Shown piece after piece: positions 57,564 to 64,000 of a stretch of 64,000 bases of DNA (its first letter is position 1; the number at the start of each line of letters is the position of its first letter). Position numbers and translations under genes: made by a program. Below the pieces are notes generated by a model. The model was not told the origin of the DNA. It was given only the letters and a program-made list of their open reading frames with translations, and did no database searches. Origin of the DNA: Chytridium lagenaria (Eukaryota; Chytridiomycota; Chytridiomycetes; Chytridiales; Chytridiaceae); contig JAHLKC010000111.1 of the NCBI GenBank assembly GCA_025449115.1, forward strand, positions 1 to 64,000, given 5' to 3'.

Positions 57564-59604
57564 ATGGGTTATGAGGCCATCAAACGCCAGCCCCCTCCCA
57601 AACCCCTCGCCTACCACACCGTCCAAAAAGATCAAGACGGGCTTGGAAAGGACCTTGATAGTGATGAGGAGGAACGGACAAGGGGGAATACATTTGGAGG
57701 GTTAAGGAAGGAGAAGGCTGGAAGGTAGGAAGGAAGTTGCAAAGGAGGAGACAAAGGCTGCTCTGTAAGCACACCTGTTAAGGCTGCTCCAGTGAAAGCA
57801 GCAACAAAGTCTTCCCCCGCAAAGATCACATCGAAACCTACCGAAACCAAACCCATCGCTAAACCCGCTGCAAAAGGAAAACAACCCCAAAAGCCTGCTG
57901 TGGTCGAAGCAAAGAAACCCTTGATTCTTGCACCAAAAGCCATTGTCGAATCCAAGAAGCGACCTCACGCTGGTGAGAAACGTGCTGTTGGACCTGTTGC
58001 GCCAGCGAATAAAGCGAGGTGAGGATAACGAGGTTTTTTTTGAGGTTGTTAATGCTTTATAGGAAACTTGCGGGGATAAGGCTGAAAAGATTGTTGAAGA
58101 GGTGGAGGAGGAGGAAGAGGATGATGAGGGAGGAGTTGGACGATGACGAGGACTTGGAGGGGTTAGAGGACGACGATGATGATATCCCGCAGGAGGTTGA
58201 GAGTGATGGTGATGAGGATCTTGATGGGGAGGAGGATGAAGATGATGAGGATGCCATGTTGCGGAAGGTTTCGAAATGGAAGAGGGTGATGATGACGATG
58301 ATGACGAGGTGATGGGATTAGACGATCTTGAAGATAATGAAGAGGATCTCGTAAGTCTCCCCATCATTATTCCACCAACCTTCAAAACACCCTTAAATCA
58401 TTGTTATATACTAGGACGACGAATTTGACGGCAAAAAGATCCAAATGGATTTCGACATGTCCGAAGACGACGGCGCCTCCATCTCATCCCAGGAATCTCT
58501 CAACGAATTCGAACGTGATGGCCTCGAAGAAGACGAAGAAGCCGCCTTGAAAAACTCGGCGCCGACGAACTCCAAACCAACATCTCAAATCGGAAAATTC
58601 GTCCTCCCCTCTGGTCAACAAATCGATCAAGACCCAAATCTTTCTGAAGACCTCCAACTCGTTCATACCCGTATCCAAGAAATCGTTCGTGTCCTTAATA
58701 ACTTCAAGGAATACGCTGAGGAGGGTCGTGCGCGCTCGGATTACACTGAACAGCTGTTAAAAGACCTTGCCCTCTATTACGGGTACAATGAGTACCTTAT
58801 GGAAAAACTCTTCCACCTCTTTACCGTTTCCGAGGCGATCGAGTTCTTCGAGGCCAACGAGGTCCAACGTCCCGTCGTCATCCGCGCCAACACCCTTAAA
58901 ACCGTCGTCGCGATCTCGCTCAAAGTCTCATGAACCGTGGTGTCCAACTTGAACCGTTGGCAAATGGTCTAAAGTTGGTCTTCAAATCTCTGACTCTCCC
59001 GTCCCATCGGTGCGACACCCGAATACCTTGCCGGACATTACATGCTTCAAGCCGCGAGTTCGTATTTACCGGTCATGGCGCTTGCCCCTCAAGAGGGTGA
59101 ACGCGTGCTTGATATGTGTAGTGCACCAGGTGGAAAGTCGACATATATTTCGGCGTTGATGAGAAACACGGGGAGCGTATTCGCTAACGACGCGAGTAGA
59201 GAACGATGTCGATCCCTTGTCGCCAATGTTCATCGTCTTGGTGCTTGAAATGCGGTGATTTGCAATTGTGATGGTCGAGCCTTCCCATCTGCCATTGGAG
59301 GGTTTGATCGTGTTCTCTTGGATGCACCGTGTAGTGGTACAGGTGTTATATCGAAAGACCCTAGTGTCAAGATAAATAAGGGACAGGGGGACTTTGATAT
59401 GCTTGCGGAGGTGCAGAGAGAGTTGGTGTTGGCGGCGATTGATAGTGTGGATGCGGGGAGTAAGACCGGAGGGTTTATTGTTTATTCGACTTGTTCGGTG
59501 ACGGTGGAGGAGAATGAGGATGTTGTGGCTTACGCGTGGAGGAAACGTCCGAATGTGAAGCTTATGCCGACGGGTTGGATTTCAGAAAGTAAGGGTTTAC
59601 GAGG
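57564..59604 (+). pseudogene. Truncated second copy of NOP2
   Basis: Same exon order as the left gene for its first three exons: basic N-terminus from 57564, acidic exon (about 58062-58350), then the catalytic exon from 58417. The SAM motif DMCSAPGGK lies near 59115, PCSGTG near 59328 and STCSV near 59490. Lesions: a base lost near 58902 shifts frame just after IRANTLKT, and CGA to TGA at 59247-59249 makes a stop. Exons 4 and 5 (FRGKVFHPS and the Lys-rich tail) are absent; sequence diverges after 59604. Near 58480-58740 it reads cleanly where the left copy is frameshifted. Confidence 0.85.
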
Positions 59605-59639
59605 TTATCTCATTATTCTCTTTTGTTACGTTCTTATAC

Positions 59640-60479
59640 AAATTCTCTGTATTTGAGGAACGACAAAGCCAGCGCGATTTCTGGATAATGGAAAGGAGCG
59701 GAAACATAACTCGTCCTGTGATTTTTGACAGGTGGAAGGTGGCCCTTGTTGGTGTTAGCGGATGGGGATTTCGACGTTCGAGCCAGCCTGATTCCTGGAT
59801 CGTCGGGTAGGAGCGAAAACATCAACGCGTAGTGGTAGTTTGGACGACAGCTGCCGGAGGGCTAACTACGGTTAGCGCTGGGGACGGTTACGGAACCATT
59901 TTATCCGATCGACATTAGCGAAAGCCTTCCTGCATAGGTGTCCATGAATATCATAATGTAAGCAAGGAGGGACGATGAAATATGAAGCCAGCGCGATTCC
60001 TACATGGTGGTGATGAGCGAAACCATTATGAGTGTGCGGGGGTTGATGCTGTGAGGTAAGGTGGTGGGGATGTTGAGATTGGCAGATGTTTGTTAAGTTG
60101 TAGATGTAGAGGTTATAATGTTGAATGTAAGGTATATGGCATAACTGTTTACGAGATGCATGCGCAGAGCCTCACTATCGCTGTGGAGTCAGGAGAATAG
60201 GTCGAATCATGCAATAAAGGTATATTTGGTAAAGCTCAAGGCAGGAACTTTAAAAAATGTATTGAGTTAGTCAAGTTATTATGTGAGACGACATGTAGGG
60301 TTGGGTGTGAGAAACGTGTAAATTAGAAAAGTGCTACCTGGTAAAGTGAAGGTTGGCAATGTTCAGTGTAGAATGCATTTGAGATAACAACGGTGAATAC
60401 TTCTTTGATAGACTCTCCGGTATCTCGCATGTTTTCTGTTAGAGTTTTCCGTATATTTGCTTCTCTAATGTTTTCCATA
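59640..60479. repeat. Duplicated intergenic tail, inverted copy
   Basis: Reverse complement of about 43000-43970. The 40-bp motif occurs at 59666-59705, 59780-59820 and 59984-60023. A short antisense frame at 59634-59825 runs through two motif copies and is not a credible gene. Confidence 0.65.
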
Positions 60480-60919
60480 AGTATGTAATGCATACACTTT
60501 CATATTTCTTTGTACAAAGAACGAAAATATATTACAATCCAAGGAGTCGTCTGATGGCCAAATAAGATCAAGCCAAAAAAACAGGCGCGTTTTCAAAAGA
60601 CACGAGAAACGCTGCCGAGGATATGGTGGAGAAGCCACCGCAAATAAATAGGAAAAACGAATAAAAAAAAAAGGGGGTCATAGCCGCTGTTAGGGCTGGG
60701 TGCGGGGATGAACAAAACCCAAAAACACCGGAAGAAAAATAATTAACAAAACAAAAAGTAGGCTTTAAATTAAAACAACCAAAAAAAAAAAAACAACACC
60801 AGAACAACTCAAGATAAACATAATCACCCGAAAAAACAAAAAGAAAAGAAAAGAAAAAATAAAGTGCGGGCCAGTATTGATCACAGCTTCGCAAAAGAAA
60901 GTCTTGGAGGCAATGACCT
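60480..60919 (-). other. Conserved 3' block downstream of M3
   Basis: A-rich on the plus strand, closely matching 53690-54120. Homopolymer lengths differ between copies. Confidence 0.55.
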
Positions 60920-62007
60920 TCACCTCGCGTAAGGGCTTGACCTGGTCTTTGAGCGTGTTTGGATTGTAGTGCGGTAGGTGTGTTTAGCACCTGCCACGGC
61001 GCGATCCCTGAGCTTCAAGGTCGTTTGTCGCAAGCTGGGCTTCCTTGACCTGCTATTATGTAACAGAAAATTAGCCTATAACTCATATAAAGAACGTCAC
61101 TAACCTTGATGGTCTTTCACCAGATTGATCATCTTCATTTTCAATAAAGGCGGAGGGAGGAACAACAGTCTCTAGCGGCTCATTTACTGGTTGGTCGTTA
61201 ACCAAGACCAGGTTTGTGGCTTCAACCACAACATCTTCCATGTAACTTTCCGTGTTTGCCGACGCGGAAGCCTGGTTAGATGCAGTGACAACCACGTCTT
61301 GAATTTCCGAACCCTGCCTTCGACGCTTGGTTGGCGAATCACCGTCATCCTCTGCCGCGCGTTGACGCCTCTCCTTGAAGAAATTTCACCGCCAATCATT
61401 TCCAAAGGTGATTGCGGGATGCCTGGACATCCACCTCCATGGCCGAGGTAGAAGGAGCTGGCATCTCTTGTAATGGCGTCTCAACGACTACCAAAGCCTC
61501 GTGAACACGGACTTGGTCGGCGAAGCGTACTACCCGACGGAAAGTGCGGGGAAGGGGTTGAGAACAACCACTGCTCCTTCTTGCGCGGGTTGGGGTCTTG
61601 GGAGTTTCTCGGAGCTCTCGGAGCAGGAGCAGCTCCATTGTTTCTTGCTCTGCCGAAAGGCCGCGGAAGGGCTGTCGAGGGGCTAGGAAGCCCAATCAGT
61701 ATCAATAAATGGAAGGTGGGATCATACCTCAGCATTGGTTGAGGTGGAGGCACATTCTCCTTGTTGTCCCTTCTTCGAGAACGTTGAGTGAGTGGGTGAG
61801 GAATGCGGCGGGGTGGAGCATCTGCGTTTGGCTCGACTTTGTCCGCTGTAGGAAAAGACTTTAGCAAACACGGAAAAGCTGTAGTGTAGACTCACCTTGC
61901 TTCGGACAGAACTGTACCAAACTTGCGAACATTGCTGTGTTGAAGAATACAATGAACGTTGATTAGCATGTGATTATGATGAATGTATAGTACCTTTGGC
62001 CGCTCAT
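60920..62007 (-). CDS. Gene M3: third copy of the KEN/RVxF protein
   Basis: Start at 62007 (MSGQ), stop at 60920-60922, same introns. KEN box codons near 61751-61779. The docking segment reads FRRVVRFADQVRVHEALVVV and then ETPL near 61475-61540, with one extra Val relative to M1 and M2. The CDK-type SPTKRRR is near 61320-61345. The acidic region ASASANTESYMEDVVVEATN is clean. Frame breaks near 61380 and 61410 and in the proline-rich start of exon 4 affect this copy. Its upstream block extends to about 62570 and resembles those of M1 and M2. Confidence 0.6.
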
Positions 62008-62689
62008 GGTTTAGGAGCTGGAGGTAAGGCTGTGGAAGTGAAGTTTGAACTCAGCTGCAGATGGAAAGCATGCATTGAAATGGAAATAGATGGTAAGTAC
62101 ATGCAAGCAGGTTATGGAATAGTTTCAATGACAGCTGTACTCACGAAGGAAACGAGGTTATGAAAGGTTAGGTGGTTGATGGTGTTGCGCGTTGGTAGTT
62201 GTAAGTGTCGGAGGTTCTGAAAGTGAAGAGAGAGAGTGAAATTTGATGAAAAGAAATTCGATGTGACCAGTTATATATGTCCAGACGAAAGAACCACGAG
62301 TTTATAGGCTGTTAGTAAGGCGGACAGAGGGCGTCATTCGTAAGCTGTGCATCGTGATTGGTCTAAAACCGTGAAGACATATAGGATGATACGGGATTTT
62401 AACTTTGGGGTACTCGAGAAATGGTAAGGGCATAACGGAAGTATATGAACAGACGGTATTTACCTTACTTCTTTTACAGAAAATAATATGCCCATCAGAC
62501 GGTGTTATGGGACGTTATAAAGGTCCCAAATCACTGGCTCTTTAATTGCGCGTTAAGCCAATGCGTCGTTAAACCAATGTCGAAAACGAAAACAAACCAA
62601 CTTTAGAGGCTCAGCCGAAAGCAAAACGAACGGTCTAGATACTGGATGGACTGCTTGTCCATATGGAGCTTTAGTCACCGAGCTCATTG
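62008..62689. other. Upstream region of M3
   Basis: It matches 40860-41440 in reverse and 55199-55740 directly, at lower identity. The GCGCGTTAAGCCAATGCGTC element recurs at 62549-62568. 62580-62689 shows nothing recognisable. Confidence 0.4.
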
Positions 62690-63250
62690 AGTAACGGCAG
62701 TGTCGATTCACTGGTAAAATTCGAGCAAGAAACCTTCTGCAGAGACGTTAAAGGATTCAATCCCTTTTCCCGCTTAGTTTGCTGGTCGTCTTTAAGTTTT
62801 CCGTAAATTTGCTTTCCTAATGTATACTCTTGATATTTCTTTGTACAAAAGAGCAAATATATTAACAATCCAAGGAGTCGTTTGATGGCCAAAAAGGATC
62901 AAGCAAAAAAAACAACCGCGTTTTCAAAAGACACGAAAAACGCTGCCGAGGATATGGTGGAGAAGCCACCGCAAATAAATACGAAAAAAACGAAAAATCC
63001 AAAAGGGGGTCATAGCCGCTGTAGGGCTGGGTGCGGGGATGAACAATACCCAAAAACACCGGGGGGGAAAAAAAAGGGAACAAAAAACAAAAAAAGACAT
63101 TAATTAAACCAACCATAAAAAAAAAAAGAACAACACAAAAAGTAGACTTCAAACTTTACAACCAAAAAAACAAAAAAGAAAAAAATAATAAAAAGTAAAT
63201 AAGTGCGGGCTCATTATTGATCAGAGCCTCGCAAAAGAAAGTCTTGAAGG
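62690..63250 (-). other. Fourth copy of the M 3' block (M4)
   Basis: It matches 53560-54120, including the CGGCAGTGTCGA and GGATATGGTGGAGAAGCCAC-type strings. It adjoins the diverged M4 coding end. Confidence 0.55.
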
Positions 63251-63255
63251 CCATA

Positions 63256-63556
63256 ACCGTCACCTCAAGTAAGGCTTGGACCTAGTGCTGAGCGCTTTTG
63301 GATGGCTTTGCGGTAGGTGTGTTGAGCACCTGCCACGGAGCGAACCACTAGAATTATATAAGTTTATCATAAGAGTCCATTTAAATCAAAACACTCCAAA
63401 GTACATACCACTGCTTCCGATTGGGATTTGATACGGAACGGTTGAGTTGGACTTTGGGTGCTGAGCAGACTCTGTAAAAGATGCCTGGGTGGCGGTCCTT
63501 GCACGCTTCGAATTCATCTTGACGCTCAGCTCAGTCACGCGTGCATCCTCGTCACC
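63256..63556 (-). CDS. Gene M4: diverged M-type paralogue, C-terminal exons
   Basis: The last exon (minus, about 63347-63270) encodes SVAGAQHTYRKAIQKRSALG, clearly like the M1-M3 end VAGAKHTYRTAIQTRSK, and stops at TGA near 63270. A 59-bp intron (about 63408-63348) separates it from an exon encoding THLTEYSGDEDARVTELSVK and MNSKRARTATQASFTESAQH. That part has no KEN or RVxF motif. The upstream exons to about 63780 could not be resolved; one candidate intron is only 18 bp, too short. It may be a true paralogue or a chimera of an M 3' end with other DNA. Confidence 0.4.
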
Positions 63557-63808
63557 ACTGTACTCGGTTAAATGGGTCTACGCATATGCTGTTACCTTCT
63601 CATTCTTTTGCATAGAACAACCTCTGCTGCTTGTGAGGTACTTGAAGCACGAATGTTCACGGCACTAAGAATGTATGTCAGTGTATTCGACATCATCACA
63701 AAAAAAAAAGCTCATACCGTTCTCCAGCACGGCGAAAAGCGGGGTCCCTCAAATCACACGACAACTTACTAAGCCCTTTCTCATATTTCCTTAACGGCTG
63801 CGGCGATC

Positions 63809-63817
63809 TTATATAGT
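63809..63817 (-). promoter_or_regulatory. TATA-like element upstream of M4
   Basis: CTATATAAG on the minus strand, roughly 40 bp before the first candidate ATG of M4 (near 63780). This fits a core promoter, but the gene model itself is uncertain. Confidence 0.35.
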
Positions 63818-64000
63818 TAGAATCAGTATTCTTGATAAGAAATACCCGCTGGGAATGTTCCTTTGTTGGCCAATAGCATCCGGAACGTTTCCATTTTTTC
63901 GGAATAGCACAAACGATGCCTCAACGTGGTCATCACATCTTGAAAGATTTTAGAAATCTGATAAACAACGCGAATAATAAATAACTATACTCACTCATTC

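Larger units (their letters stand above)
53690..59604. repeat. Right arm of the inverted segmental duplication
   Basis: Reverse-complement match to 36966-42960. It contains M2 (minus) and a truncated NOP2 (plus). It ends near 59604, shortly after the NOP2 exon 3 donor, where the left arm continues into NOP2 exons 4 and 5. Confidence 0.9.

Noticed and set aside
1..64000. CRISPR arrays, tRNA or rRNA genes, bacterial operons
   Set aside because: No regular spacer-repeat array, no tRNA-like box A/box B pair and no rRNA sequence was recognised on either strand.

Overview
This is a eukaryotic nuclear window, most likely from a basidiomycete fungus. Evidence: short introns of about 45-60 bp with GT...AG ends split small exons, the housekeeping genes are fungal in type (GDP-mannose pyrophosphorylase, SLX9, NOP2), there is a GPI-anchored CFEM-like wall protein, and the left half is packed with Ty1/copia retrotransposons. 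I see no tRNA, rRNA or CRISPR array.

Positions 1-31,000 are a nested retrotransposon graveyard built from two copia families. Family A has an LTR of about 398 bp beginning TGTTGGGTTTATTC and ending CCCCTACA. Family B has an LTR of about 506 bp beginning TGTTGGGTTTCGCTC and ending TATTCAACA. They inserted into each other: A1 (260-5481) lies in a B copy; B3 (13635-19067) and A2 (19712-24631) both lie in B2 (10278-26015); B2 lies in an antisense A copy. Two nested insertions have perfect 5-bp target duplications (GCTGG, CAATC). More decayed A and B copies follow (26016-29309), with an unclassified LTR-like repeat pair at 8668-9345 and 29574-30112. All gag-pol frames are broken.

Positions 31,500-44,600 are genic: two antisense uncharacterised genes (31585-31905, 32085-32621), GDP-mannose pyrophosphorylase (33424-35021, minus), SLX9 (35469-36012, plus, divergent from it), NOP2 rRNA m5C methyltransferase (36243-39034, minus), then a small nuclear-type gene here called M (M1, 41441-42509, plus). 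M carries a KEN box, a CDK-type SPxK site and an RVxF PP1-docking motif followed by a PE...TPL pattern like the Ki-67/RepoMan docking motif.

The NOP2-to-M block recurs in inverted orientation at 53,560-59,604 (M2 and a truncated NOP2 copy). The M block recurs again at 59,640-62,570 (M3), in part at 62,690-63,780 (M4), and a small NOP2 remnant lies at 43975-44540. The spacer between the inverted arms holds an AT-hook protein gene (45047-46862), a large charged-protein gene (48122-50682) and a CFEM-like GPI-anchored protein gene (52627-53353). A degenerate 40-bp motif is scattered through the duplicated intergenic DNA.

Single-base indels break the frames of genes that should be intact (GDP-mannose pyrophosphorylase, SLX9, NOP2) and of the youngest retrotransposon. 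Part of the apparent gene decay here is therefore probably assembly error, and every pseudogene call should be read with that in mind.
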